A DNA stretch of 41,614 nucleotides from an uncultured Collinsella sp. (GTDB lineage Bacteria; Actinomycetota; Coriobacteriia; Coriobacteriales; Coriobacteriaceae), in the NCBI GenBank assembly GCA_902490405.1, contig CABUDS010000020.1, positions 1-41,614 on the forward strand, read 5' to 3'. Within the stretch, counting starts at the first letter, position 1, and each line of letters opens with the position of its first letter. This document shows, one piece after another, positions 9,059 through 16,935 of this stretch. The position numbers and the translations under genes are program-made. Under the pieces are notes generated by a model. It was not told where the DNA came from, searched no databases, and worked only from the letters and a program-made list of their open reading frames with translations.

Positions 9059-9292
9059 GGGAAGCTGTGTCCCGGAATTCCGACTCAGACCGGGACGCAG
9101 CTTCCCTCAGGGCCATGTTTCGGAAAGAGTGCCCCGTTTTGAACGCCGATTCTGGGATACCGTTTCCGCAACGGGTCTCTCGCGGAAGCTGCATCCCACT
9201 CTGAGCGCCCATTCCGGGACACAGTTTCCCAACGCTCCCCGTTTCGGAAACCACATCCCGTTCCGAGCCTTCAAAGCGGGACGCGGCTTCCC
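9059..9292. repeat. Four tandem 62-bp units, each a 16-bp inverted repeat
   Basis: Left arms begin at 9059, 9121, 9183 and 9245; right arms begin at 9091, 9153, 9215 and 9277, so both series step by exactly 62 bp. The arm consensus is CGGAAGCTGCATCCCG on the left and its complement CGGGACGCAGCTTCCG on the right. Unit 1 arms match at 15 of 16 positions, the others at about 11-12 of 16. The period is not a multiple of 3, so coding is unlikely. With the terminator, the array fills the 345-bp gap between the SDR gene and the antiporter gene; I see no gene there. Confidence 0.85.
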
Positions 9293-9306
9293 CGAGAAAG
9301 TATCGA

Positions 9307-10869
9307 CTACTTACCGTCGTCGTCTTCGGCTTCTTCGCGCGCATAGAGCTCCAGCATGCGGCGGCGGTATTCGCGCACGGCGAGCTTAGCGCGCTCCAGG
9401 CGGCGGCGCTCACGCGGAGTCAGCTTGGACGGGTCGATCTCGTCGCCATAGGTCTTCTCGGCCAGCAAATGGGCGGCGTCCACGATACGGGCATCGATGT
9501 GTCCGCTTGCCGCCTCGGTCGAGAGGCGGTCGGCAATGGAATCAAGGGTAGGTATGCCGTCGAGCGAACGCCCATGGCCATGCGAGGTCAAAAGCTCGTG
9601 CTCTCGTGCGAGCAGGCTCGCCAGGTCGTGATGGGCGCGCAGAATATCGAGCGCGTCGGAAGGATGCTCGGCAACTTCTGCCACGGCAGCGACCGGTGCG
9701 GCGTCGACCACGCGGTAGAAGAGCTGCGCGAGCAGCGGCATCAAGAACACTGTGATGGCACCGGCGGCCACCATAACCGAGGCGACGTCTTGCGAAAGAG
9801 CGCCTGCGTTGACGGCCACACTCGTCACGGCAACGATGATCGGCAGCGCCGTAGTGCAGTACAGGGCCACGGTAATGCGGCCATACGCCGAAACGTCGCG
9901 CGTCGTGGGACAAATGCTCATAGAGACAAGGATCGGCACGGCGCGAATGATCAGCAACGCCGCGATAAAGCCCACGAGCAGACCCGGGCGCGATGCCACG
10001 GCCGTCAGGTCGATCTTTGCGCCCGACACGGTAAAGAACACCGGAATCAAAAAGCCATAGGCCAGGCCATCGAGCTTGGTCTCGAGCGTATGGTTGCCCT
10101 CGGGGATGATATAGCGCAGGACAAAGCCGGCAGCAAAAGAGCCCAACACGATGTCGAGATCAAAGATGGCGGAAAACGCCACGAGCGTGACCAGGATGAG
10201 CACCGTCAGGCGCACGAACGTCTGCGACGTTGTGTCGGCCCGTTCCTCGACAAACGTAAAGAAGCGACTACCCACGCGCTTGGAGCGGCTCGGGACCACG
10301 GCCAACAGCACGCAGACCACAGCAAACAGGCCAAGGATCACGAGCGTCTGGATACCAGTACGAGCGGAGAGCAGCACCGACATGGCGAGCACGGGACCGA
10401 GCTCTCCCCATGTGCCATAGGCAAGGATGGAGTCGCCCACACGCGTGCCGGCGAGCGAACGCTCGCGCATGATGGGCACGAGCGTGCCGAGCGCCGTCGA
10501 AGTGAGTGCCAGCGTCACGGCGATACCGTCGAAATGGCTAACCGAGAACCACGGGGTAAAGCGCACGGCAAGCCAGGCGATGCCAAACGTGACGACCCAC
10601 GTGGCCATACCGTAGCGCCCCTCGACGCCCGTGATGTTCTTGGGATCGATCTCAAAACCGGCAAGCAGGAACAAAAAGGCCAGGCCGAGCTCGGACACGA
10701 GCGAGACCTCAGCATCTACATGGATGACGCCGAGCATATGGGGTCCCAGTACCGCGCCGAGCACGAGCAAAAAGACCGTCTCGGGAACGGGTTTTCCGGG
10801 AATCGCCGAGGCGATAAAAGGACTCGCAAAGGCCACGAGTGCGATGATGGCGAGCGAAACGAATGCCAT
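9307..10869 (-). CDS. CPA2-family cation:proton antiporter (Kef-type) without RCK domain
   Basis: Membrane antiporter exchanging Na+ or K+ for H+, 520 residues. About 12-13 hydrophobic segments fill residues 1-390, with family motifs GKPVPETVFLLVLGAVLGPH at the start and LGSFAAGFVLRYIIPEGN in the middle. The C-terminal 130 residues are hydrophilic, helical and highly charged (ERRRLERAKLAVREYRRR) and do not form the RCK/TrkA-N domain of true Kef channels. The ATG at 10869 has AGAAAGG upstream. Ion specificity and regulation are unknown. It is divergent from purL and convergent with the repeat array. Confidence 0.85.
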   Translation of the reverse strand: MAFVSLAIIALVAFASPFIASAIPGKPVPETVFLLVLGAVLGPHMLGVIHVDAEVSLVSELGLAFLFLLAGFEIDPKNITGVEGRYGMATWVVTFGIAWLAVRFTPWFSVSHFDGIAVTLALTSTALGTLVPIMRERSLAGTRVGDSILAYGTWGELGPVLAMSVLLSARTGIQTLVILGLFAVVCVLLAVVPSRSKRVGSRFFTFVEERADTTSQTFVRLTVLILVTLVAFSAIFDLDIVLGSFAAGFVLRYIIPEGNHTLETKLDGLAYGFLIPVFFTVSGAKIDLTAVASRPGLLVGFIAALLIIRAVPILVSMSICPTTRDVSAYGRITVALYCTTALPIIVAVTSVAVNAGALSQDVASVMVAAGAITVFLMPLLAQLFYRVVDAAPVAAVAEVAEHPSDALDILRAHHDLASLLAREHELLTSHGHGRSLDGIPTLDSIADRLSTEAASGHIDARIVDAAHLLAEKTYGDEIDPSKLTPRERRRLERAKLAVREYRRRMLELYAREEAEDDDGK

Positions 10870-11053
10870 GTGATGCCTTTCTCTTGTTTGCGCTTCACTG
10901 TAGCACCCTCGCCGTCCTCAACGCGCCGCGAGCTGTCGTATCATAGTGAGGTTTACAAACATGTGGCTCAAGGCGACCGCAGGGCAGACCCCGCAAACCG
11001 ACCGCTGCCGCATACCGTACCGTACGCCCAACCGATCAGGAAGGCAGGAACCA
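10870..11053 (+). promoter_or_regulatory. Promoter and leader of purL
   Basis: TATCAT at 10939-10944 is a plausible -10, which would give a leader of about 100 nt before the purL ATG; GGAAGGCAGGAA is the ribosome site. I looked for a purine-type riboswitch and did not recognise one. The antiporter promoter must lie on the other strand in the same gap. Confidence 0.35.
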
Positions 11054-14000
11054 ATGGTCTCTCGTATCTACGTGGAGAAGAAACCCGGGTTCGACGTCGA
11101 GGCTCAGCAGCTCAAGGGCGAGCTGACCGAAATTCTCGGCATCAAGGGCATCGAGGCCCTGAGGATTATCAACCGCTACGACGTCGAGGGCATCGACAAG
11201 GAGCTTTTCCGGTCCTGCGTGCCGACCGTCTTTAGCGAGCCCCAGGTCGATGTGACCTACGACGAGCTCCCCGCAAGCGATGGCGCCGTCTTTGCCGTCG
11301 AATTCCTGCCTGGCCAGTTTGACCAGCGCGCCGACTCCGCCAGCGAGTGCGTGCAGCTCATCAGCCAGGGCGAGCGCCCCGCCGTGCGCTCCGCCAAGGT
11401 CTATATGATCTCGGGCGCTCTGGACGAGGCCGCCATTGATGCCATCAAGCACTACGTGGTGAACCCCGTCGAGGCGCGCATCGCCTCGCTCGACCTGCCC
11501 GAGACGCTGTACATGGAGACCCCCGAGCCCCAGCCCGTCGAGGTGCTCGACGGTTTCCGCGAGCTCGACGAAGCCGGCCTTGCCGCCTTTATTTCCGAGC
11601 GCGGCCTTGCCATGGACGAGGCGGACATCGCCTTCTGCCAGCAGTACTTCCGCGATGAGGATCGCGACCCCACCATCACCGAGATCCGCGTGATCGACAC
11701 CTACTGGTCTGATCACTGCCGCCACACCACCTTCGGCACCGTCCTGGACGACGTGACGATCGACGACGCCGTGGTGCAGCAGGCCTTCGACCGCTACATG
11801 GAGATGCGCCACGAACTCGGTCGCGACACCAAGCCCGTCTGCCTCATGGACATGGGCACCATCGGCGCCAAGTACCTCAAGAAGACCGGCGTCATGACCG
11901 ATGTCGACGAGTCCGAGGAGATCAACGCCTGCACCGTCAAGGTGAAGGTCGATGTCGACGGCGAGGACCAGGACTGGCTGTTCCTCTTTAAGAACGAGAC
12001 CCACAACCACCCGACCGAGATCGAGCCCTTCGGTGGTGCCGCCACCTGCGTGGGCGGTGCCATCCGCGACCCGCTGTCGGGCCGCAGCTACGTGTACCAG
12101 GCCATGCGTGTCACCGGCGCCGGCGACCCCACCGTCCCCGTGTCCGAGACGCTCGAGGGCAAGCTGCCGCAGCGTAAGCTCGTGACCACTGCTGCCGCCG
12201 GCTACTCCAGCTACGGCAACCAGATCGGCCTTGCCACCGGTCAGGTCAACGAACTCTATCACCCCGGCTACGTCGCCAAGCGTATGGAGGTCGGCGCCGT
12301 CGTGGGCGCCACCCCGGCAAACCACGTGCGTCGCGAGTGCCCCGCCCCCACCGACAAGATCATCCTGCTGGGCGGCCGCACTGGCCGTGATGGCATCGGT
12401 GGCGCTACCGGCTCTTCCAAGACCCAGAACACCGAGTCCATCGAGACCTCGGGTGCCGAGGTCCAGAAGGGCAACGCCCCGGTCGAACGCAAGCTGCAGC
12501 GCCTGTTCCGCCGCGGCGACGCCTGCCGTCTGATCAAGCGCTGCAATGACTTTGGCGCTGGCGGCGTCTCGGTCGCCGTGGGCGAGCTTGCCGACGGCCT
12601 GTACGTGGACCTGGACACCGTGACCAAGAAGTACGACGGTCTTGACGGCACTGAGCTCGCCATCTCCGAGTCCCAGGAGCGCATGGCCTGCGCCGTCGCC
12701 GATGGTGACGTCGATGAGTTCATGGGCTACGCCGCCGAGGAGAACCTGGAGGCGACCGTCATCGCCGAGGTTACCGCCGAGCCGCGCATGCGCATGGCCT
12801 GGAACGGCGTCGCCATCGTCGACCTGTCCCGCGAGTTCCTCAACTCCAACGGTGCGCCCAAGCACCAGACTGCTCACGTCTGCGCCCGCAGCGTGTGGCA
12901 GCCCAGCTGGGCCGGCACCACGCTTGCCGAGCGCATGACCTCGCTTGTCACCGACCTCAACGTTGCCTCCAACAAGGGCCTTTCCGAGCGCTTCGACTCC
13001 ACCATCGGTGCCGCAACCGTGCTCATGCCCTTTGGCGGCAAGACGCAGCTCACCCCGAGTTCTGCCATGGTCGCCAAGTTCCCCGTGGACGGCGAGACCA
13101 CCACGGCGAGCGCCATGGCATGGGGCTTCAACCCCTACCTGATGGAGGCCGACCAGTTTGCGGGTGCCTACCTGTCCGTGGTCGAGTCCATCGCCAAGCT
13201 CGTTGCCGCCGGCTTTGAGCACAAGCGCGCCTACCTCTCCTTCCAGGAGTACTTCGAGCGCCTGCGCACCGAAGCAGAGCGCTGGGGCAAGCCCATGGCT
13301 GCCGTCCTGGGTGCCCTTATGGCCCAGGTCGACCTGGGTGCCGGTGCCATCGGCGGCAAGGACTCCATGAGCGGTTCGTTTGAGGACGAGGCCGGCGAGC
13401 TCAACGTTCCGCCGACCCTGATCAGCTTCGCCGTCGCCGTGGGCAAGGCCGCCCGCGCCGTCTCGCCCGAGTTCAAGGGCCTCACGCACCGCGTCGTCCG
13501 CATCGCCCCCGCCACCTATAGCGAGGACTACCGCCCCGATGCTCAGCAGCTGCTCGCCGCGTTTGACGCCGTCGAGGCGCTCACTGCTACCGGCAACGCC
13601 CTGGCCATCTCCACGCCCGGCTACGGCTGCGGCGCCGAGAGCCTCTTTAAGATGTGCGTCGGTAACCAGATCGGTATCGAGCTTGCCGAGGATGTAGACG
13701 TGGAGAGCCTCTTCACCCCGCTCTACGGCAGCTTTATTGTCGAGCTCGCCGAGGATGCCGAGCTGCCCGAGGTCGCCGACGGCGTTGTCGTCGAGCCCCT
13801 GGGCACCACCGTCGAGGGCTATGTCATCGACACCGGTTCCGAAGTCATCGAGCTCTCCGAGCTCCAGGAGGCCTGGGAGAGCGGCATCGAGGGCGTCTTC
13901 ACCTACCGCAGCGCCGGCGAGACCCCCGAGGTCGAGACCATCGACTTCCGCGCCAAGGATATCCACGTGTACGGCGGCGCCAAGATCGCCCGCCCGCGCG

Positions 14001-14800
14001 TGATCATCCCCGTGTTCCCCGGCAACAACTGCGAGTACGACAGCGCCCGCGCCTTCCGTGCCGCCGGTGCCGAGGCCGACACCTTCGTGATCAACAACCT
14101 CACGCCCGAGGCCGTCGCCGAGAGCACCCGCGAGCTTGCCCGCCGCATCCGTGCAAGCCAGATCGTTATGATCCCCGGCGGCTTCTCGGGCGGCGACGAG
14201 CCCGACGGCTCCGCCAAGTTCATCACGGCGTTCTTCCGCGCTCCCGAGGTCACCGAGGCAGTCCGCGACCTGCTCAAGGCCCGCGATGGCCTGATGCTGG
14301 GCATCTGCAACGGCTTCCAGGCCCTGATCAAGCTCGGCCTGGTGCCCTACGGCGACATCGTCGACGCCACGCCCGATACGCCCACGTTGACGTTCAACAC
14401 CATCGGTCGCCACCAGAGCCGTCTGGTGCGCACCCGCATCTCGTCCAACTTGTCCCCGTGGCTGTCGCAGTGCAGCCTGGACGACCCCTACACCGTCGCC
14501 ATCAGCCACGGCGAGGGCCGCTTTGTCGCCAATGACGAAGTGCTCGCCCAGCTGATCGCCAACGGCCAGGTCGCCACGCAGTACGTGGGCGAGGACGGCA
14601 AGCCCAGCATGGATCTTTCCGTCAACCCCAACGGCTCCGCACTCGCCATCGAGGGCATCACGAGCCCCGACGGCCGCGTCCTGGGCAAGATGGGCCATGC
14701 CGAGCGTCGCGGCGACAACCTGTACCGCAACGTGCCCGAGCATGTCCCCGGCGATAAGTTCATGCCGATCTTTGAGAGCGGCGTAGCCTACTTCGCCTAA
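11054..14800 (+). CDS. purL: Phosphoribosylformylglycinamidine synthase, single-chain PurL
   Basis: Fourth step of de novo purine synthesis: FGAR + glutamine + ATP to FGAM. 1248 residues, the fused form with its own glutaminase rather than separate PurS/PurL/PurQ. The ATP-binding core contains ETHNHPTEIEPFGGAATCVGG, and the linker IRVIDTYWSDHCRHTTF is typical. The C-terminal class-I glutaminase has its nucleophile at Cys1085 in GLMLGICNGFQAL and PGGFSGGDEP before it. The frame runs upstream to 10946, but only the ATG at 11054 has a good ribosome site and starts the conserved MVSRIYVEKKPGF. No terminator follows directly; the integrated element begins just past the stop. Confidence 0.97.
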   Translation: MVSRIYVEKKPGFDVEAQQLKGELTEILGIKGIEALRIINRYDVEGIDKELFRSCVPTVFSEPQVDVTYDELPASDGAVFAVEFLPGQFDQRADSASECVQLISQGERPAVRSAKVYMISGALDEAAIDAIKHYVVNPVEARIASLDLPETLYMETPEPQPVEVLDGFRELDEAGLAAFISERGLAMDEADIAFCQQYFRDEDRDPTITEIRVIDTYWSDHCRHTTFGTVLDDVTIDDAVVQQAFDRYMEMRHELGRDTKPVCLMDMGTIGAKYLKKTGVMTDVDESEEINACTVKVKVDVDGEDQDWLFLFKNETHNHPTEIEPFGGAATCVGGAIRDPLSGRSYVYQAMRVTGAGDPTVPVSETLEGKLPQRKLVTTAAAGYSSYGNQIGLATGQVNELYHPGYVAKRMEVGAVVGATPANHVRRECPAPTDKIILLGGRTGRDGIGGATGSSKTQNTESIETSGAEVQKGNAPVERKLQRLFRRGDACRLIKRCNDFGAGGVSVAVGELADGLYVDLDTVTKKYDGLDGTELAISESQERMACAVADGDVDEFMGYAAEENLEATVIAEVTAEPRMRMAWNGVAIVDLSREFLNSNGAPKHQTAHVCARSVWQPSWAGTTLAERMTSLVTDLNVASNKGLSERFDSTIGAATVLMPFGGKTQLTPSSAMVAKFPVDGETTTASAMAWGFNPYLMEADQFAGAYLSVVESIAKLVAAGFEHKRAYLSFQEYFERLRTEAERWGKPMAAVLGALMAQVDLGAGAIGGKDSMSGSFEDEAGELNVPPTLISFAVAVGKAARAVSPEFKGLTHRVVRIAPATYSEDYRPDAQQLLAAFDAVEALTATGNALAISTPGYGCGAESLFKMCVGNQIGIELAEDVDVESLFTPLYGSFIVELAEDAELPEVADGVVVEPLGTTVEGYVIDTGSEVIELSELQEAWESGIEGVFTYRSAGETPEVETIDFRAKDIHVYGGAKIARPRVIIPVFPGNNCEYDSARAFRAAGAEADTFVINNLTPEAVAESTRELARRIRASQIVMIPGGFSGGDEPDGSAKFITAFFRAPEVTEAVRDLLKARDGLMLGICNGFQALIKLGLVPYGDIVDATPDTPTLTFNTIGRHQSRLVRTRISSNLSPWLSQCSLDDPYTVAISHGEGRFVANDEVLAQLIANGQVATQYVGEDGKPSMDLSVNPNGSALAIEGITSPDGRVLGKMGHAERRGDNLYRNVPEHVPGDKFMPIFESGVAYFA

Positions 14801-14813
14801 ACCTTTCCCATCA

Positions 14814-14841
14814 GGTACAATCCCCCCGCATAACGAAACAC
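14814..14841. other. Possible left attachment site
   Basis: The sequence CCCCCCGCATAACGAAACAC, preceded by GGTACAAT, resembles the right-end sequence at 23283-23317, where CCCCCGGGTAACAACAC is preceded by TGTACCAAT. The match is imperfect (C-run plus TAAC plus AACAC), so this is a candidate only. It lies 13 bp after the purL stop, so integration would not disrupt purL. Confidence 0.3.
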
Positions 14842-14867
14842 GGTTCCATAGCGCCCGACCTGCGGTT

Positions 14868-16058
14868 TTATACGTCTTTCACAACGTTGCCCACAGGTTC
14901 GGGCGTATCGCTCGGGTTCGGAGGGCTGCCCACGGGTTGCCCGCCCGAGGGCGAGAACGCGGCATCGAGACGGGCGGCAACGCCCTTGTCAGCATCGGCG
15001 TACAAATGCCCATAGGTTCCGAGCGTGGTCTTAACGTCCTCATGACCGAGACGGTCGCGGATAGCCAAGGCGTTCTCGCCCAGACTTATGAGCAGCGCGG
15101 CGTGGCTGTGGCGAAGCGCGTGAACGCGGATACGGTGAACGCCAGCCATTGGCGCGTGGCGCTCGATAATACGACCAATGACGTGCTTGGAGAGCGGGGA
15201 GCCGTCACGAGACAGCACGAAATCGCTACAGATATTCCGCTGCTGAACATCGTACCAACGCGAAAGGTACCCCAGCGTGAGCGAATCGAGGGCGATAACG
15301 CGCTTGCCCGCCTTGGTCTTGGGCGGTGTAATCTTCCAGTCTTGGGCGTTGCGGTAGTACATCGAGCAGGACACCGTCAGGGTTCCCGAGCCGAAGTCGA
15401 TAGCCGACCAGCGCAGGGCTTGGGCTTCACCGAGCCGAAGCCCCGTCATGTACAGCAGCCACAGGCACGTGAAGCCATGAAGCCCGTAATACTCGTTCGT
15501 GTCGAACGTAGCCGCCACCCGCTCAAACTCGTCACGCGTCCAGAAATCGACTTCCCTGCGGGCTTTCGGGACGTTGCCGACAGTGCGGGCGGGGTTGCGC
15601 TGCAACAGCCCGATTTTAACCGCCATGTCCAGAACCATAGCGAAATACCCGTAAACGGAACGCGCATAGGCGGGCGAGTAAGCAGAAACAAGCTCATTCT
15701 GCCAACGTTTAAGGGCGGGCGCGTCAATGTCGCGCAGCCGACAGCGATCCCAACGCGCGAAACGCTTTCGCGCCATCTGGGAACGCACGGCGAACGTGCT
15801 TTCACGGGTTCTAGCCTTGTAGTCTGGAACCCAGTACGTGCAGAAGAACTCGCCGAAACTCATTGTCGAGTTGACCTTTACGGCGGTCTTGGAGAAGTCA
15901 GCCATATACGCATCGTAGGCGGCTTTCGCGTCCTTCTGGGTCTTGTAGCCGCGCCCCCAGTGGCGTACGCGCTTGCCCTCGGCATCGGTGCCGAGGTTAG
16001 CCACGAAATACCACGAGCCGTTACGCGCATCGCGGTACACGTTACTCACCTTGGGCAT
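14868..16058 (-). CDS. int: Tyrosine recombinase / integrase of the element
   Basis: Catalyses site-specific integration and excision. About 396 residues: an N-terminal arm-binding-like region (SNVYRDARNGSWYFVANLGT), a SAM-like core-binding domain at about 65-150, and a C-terminal catalytic domain with Arg in YMTGLRLGEAQALRW, HALRHSHAALL (HxxR) and LGHEDVKTTLGTYGHLY with the nucleophilic Tyr. Family members of this type are Int-Tn/phage integrases. The ATG at 16058 lies inside the end of a 26-codon DUF3173 remnant, with GGGGG 5 bases upstream; an in-frame start at 16079 is less likely. The tail is proline-rich. Its 3' end points at purL. Confidence 0.93.
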   Translation of the reverse strand: MPKVSNVYRDARNGSWYFVANLGTDAEGKRVRHWGRGYKTQKDAKAAYDAYMADFSKTAVKVNSTMSFGEFFCTYWVPDYKARTRESTFAVRSQMARKRFARWDRCRLRDIDAPALKRWQNELVSAYSPAYARSVYGYFAMVLDMAVKIGLLQRNPARTVGNVPKARREVDFWTRDEFERVAATFDTNEYYGLHGFTCLWLLYMTGLRLGEAQALRWSAIDFGSGTLTVSCSMYYRNAQDWKITPPKTKAGKRVIALDSLTLGYLSRWYDVQQRNICSDFVLSRDGSPLSKHVIGRIIERHAPMAGVHRIRVHALRHSHAALLISLGENALAIRDRLGHEDVKTTLGTYGHLYADADKGVAARLDAAFSPSGGQPVGSPPNPSDTPEPVGNVVKDV

Positions 16059-16092
16059 CGTTCGCCCCCACGGGGTCAACGCCGATAATATC
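16027..16092. repeat. About 66-bp direct repeat, copy A (int start region)
   Basis: Shares about 60 bp with 16706-16770, with a handful of mismatches and one 1-base indel (CCC against CC before AAGGTGAG). It covers the end of the DUF3173 frame and the first codons of int. The two copies flank the promoter-gene-terminator cassette of the 113-residue protein. Confidence 0.9.
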
Positions 16093-16122
16093 GGTCTTAT
16101 TGACCATCGTACAACCAGTCAT
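16042..16122 (-). pseudogene. 26-residue internally deleted DUF3173 copy overlapping int
   Basis: Encodes a 26-residue peptide that starts MTGCTMVNKTD and ends IIGVDPVGANDAQGE. The first residues match the start of the DUF3173 protein at 16678-16935 (MATCVMVDKAD) and the rest matches its end (EIIGVYPVGANDA), so about 50 central residues are missing in frame. The likely junction is between two similar ATTATC/ATAATC sequences. GAAAGGA precedes its ATG, and its stop overlaps the int start by 17 bases, so it may now serve to couple translation into int. Confidence 0.75.
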
Positions 16123-16151
16123 AGGCTACCAGTCCTTTCCTATCTGTTGCT

Positions 16152-16190
16152 AAAAACAAAGCCCCCGACCCGTATTCGCAGGTCAGGGGC
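16152..16190 (-). terminator. Intrinsic terminator of the 113-residue gene
   Basis: Arms 16161-16170 and 16181-16190 (10 bp, one wobble), followed on the minus strand by TTTGTTTTT. It lies 14 bp past the stop of the gene at 16204, separating that gene from the int unit. Confidence 0.85.
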
Positions 16191-16203
16191 TGAGAGCTAC
16201 GTG

Positions 16204-16545
16204 CTACTCGTCCTCATCATCTGACACTATCGCCAAGCCCTCAAACGTCAGATTAAGCTCGCTCGGGCTCTTGCCTAGATACAGGTTATGGTCGAGCAAC
16301 AGGGAACACCAACAGCAGCAGCCGTCTATCCTGCCATAGCCGAGAAGGTTCGCGGGGAGCACTTGACCTTCCAGCTCAACGGTCTTGACCTCCAATTTAA
16401 CTAAGCGGTCGCCATGTGCCAGAGCGACAATGACTTGACCGAACTGAAAGCATTCGATAAATACGCTGCCACCCATATCGTCAACGAAGAATCCGCGCTT
16501 GAAGTTTCTGATTCCATCTGGGACGGGGTACTGCGATACAGACAT
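16204..16545 (-). CDS. Hypothetical 113-residue acidic-tailed protein (element cargo)
   Basis: I do not recognise the family. It is small and cytosolic, with no signal peptide or membrane segment, a Cys/Trp cluster (DGCCCWCSLLL) and an acidic end (VSDDEDE). Beta-rich patterns (VIVALAHGDRLVKLEVKTVELEG) suggest a compact beta fold. AAAGGAG lies 6 bases before the ATG at 16545; an ATG five codons earlier overlaps that site. It has its own promoter and leader, almost identical to that of the 208-residue gene at 22278, and its own terminator. The whole cassette is inserted between DUF3173 and int. A regulatory, anti-defence or accessory role is possible but not shown. Confidence 0.7.
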   Translation of the reverse strand: MSVSQYPVPDGIRNFKRGFFVDDMGGSVFIECFQFGQVIVALAHGDRLVKLEVKTVELEGQVLPANLLGYGRIDGCCCWCSLLLDHNLYLGKSPSELNLTFEGLAIVSDDEDE

Positions 16546-16624
16546 GATTACTCCTTTCATTCTGGGCTAATAGGTTAGCCCTTATGTCAAAAAGAATAAT
16601 AGTCGATTGAAATACTTAGGGCAA
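16546..16624 (-). promoter_or_regulatory. Element promoter and leader, copy 1
   Basis: On the minus strand: -35 TTGCCC (16619-16624), 17-bp spacer, -10 TATTAT (16596-16601), then an untranslated leader with the perfect palindrome GGGCTAA-4-TTAGCCC (16564-16581) just ahead of AAAGGAG. From the -10 to the start codon it is about identical to the copy at 22905-22983, while the upstream bases differ. The palindrome could be an operator or an RNA hairpin controlling the ribosome site. Confidence 0.75.
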
Positions 16625-16677
16625 GTGCTGTTGCCCAGATTTTAAAATCTTTTGAAAACCAACCGATGGCGAGGAGA

Positions 16678-16935
16678 TTATCCGTCCGAAGGAGCCGAGA
16701 ACGCGGCATCGCGGTAGACGTTACTCACCTTGGCATCGTTCGCCCCCACGGGGTAAACGCCGATTATCTCGGCGACAGCGGACGCGGGGACGCGCCCGAC
16801 CTTGCGGGAGCCGTAGAACCCGAACCCCTTGGAAACCATGAGAGCTTTAGCAGCCCTGATAATGTCAGCAGACTTGGACGCGCTGAAACCCAGCGCCTGA
16901 ACGTCAGCCTTATCGACCATCACACATGTTGCCAT
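16678..16935 (-). CDS. DUF3173-family protein, C-terminus fused by frameshift to int codons
   Basis: Small protein of ICE/IME integrase modules, thought to act with the integrase in excision. 85 residues; the match to DUF3173 is clear: MVDKADVQALGFSASKSADI, then IRAAKALMVSKGFGFY and GRVPASAVAEIIGV. After VGANDA one base is missing relative to the copy upstream of int, so the frame continues into what were the first int codons (KVSNVYRDA) and ends in AFSAPSDG. The DUF3173 domain itself is intact. AAGGAG lies about 10 bases before the ATG, inside the end of rep (26-bp overlap). It probably once sat directly before int. Confidence 0.85.
   Translation of the reverse strand: MATCVMVDKADVQALGFSASKSADIIRAAKALMVSKGFGFYGSRKVGRVPASAVAEIIGVYPVGANDAKVSNVYRDAAFSAPSDG
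16706..16770. repeat. About 66-bp direct repeat, copy B (DUF3173 end)
   Basis: Partner of 16027-16092. Here the sequence lies at the 3' end of the DUF3173 gene and breaks off about 10 codons into the former int reading frame, so it is the stump of the original DUF3173-int junction. Confidence 0.9.

Noticed and set aside
9059..9292. CRISPR array
   Set aside because: Units are imperfect inverted repeats alternating in orientation at 32 and 30 bp, not identical direct repeats with unique spacers, and no cas genes are near.
9024..9413. Frames across the 62-bp repeat array on both strands
   Set aside because: The period is not divisible by 3, so the repeated DNA gives different peptides in each unit; not a repeat protein.
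10870..11053. Purine riboswitch ahead of purL
   Set aside because: No three-way-junction core sequences were recognised in the leader.
11036..14743. A 1235-codon open frame antisense to the whole of purL
   Set aside because: It mirrors the purL codon pattern (G/C-rich third positions exclude stops on the other strand), its translation is low complexity (Gly/Ala/Val/His-rich), and purL itself is unmistakable.
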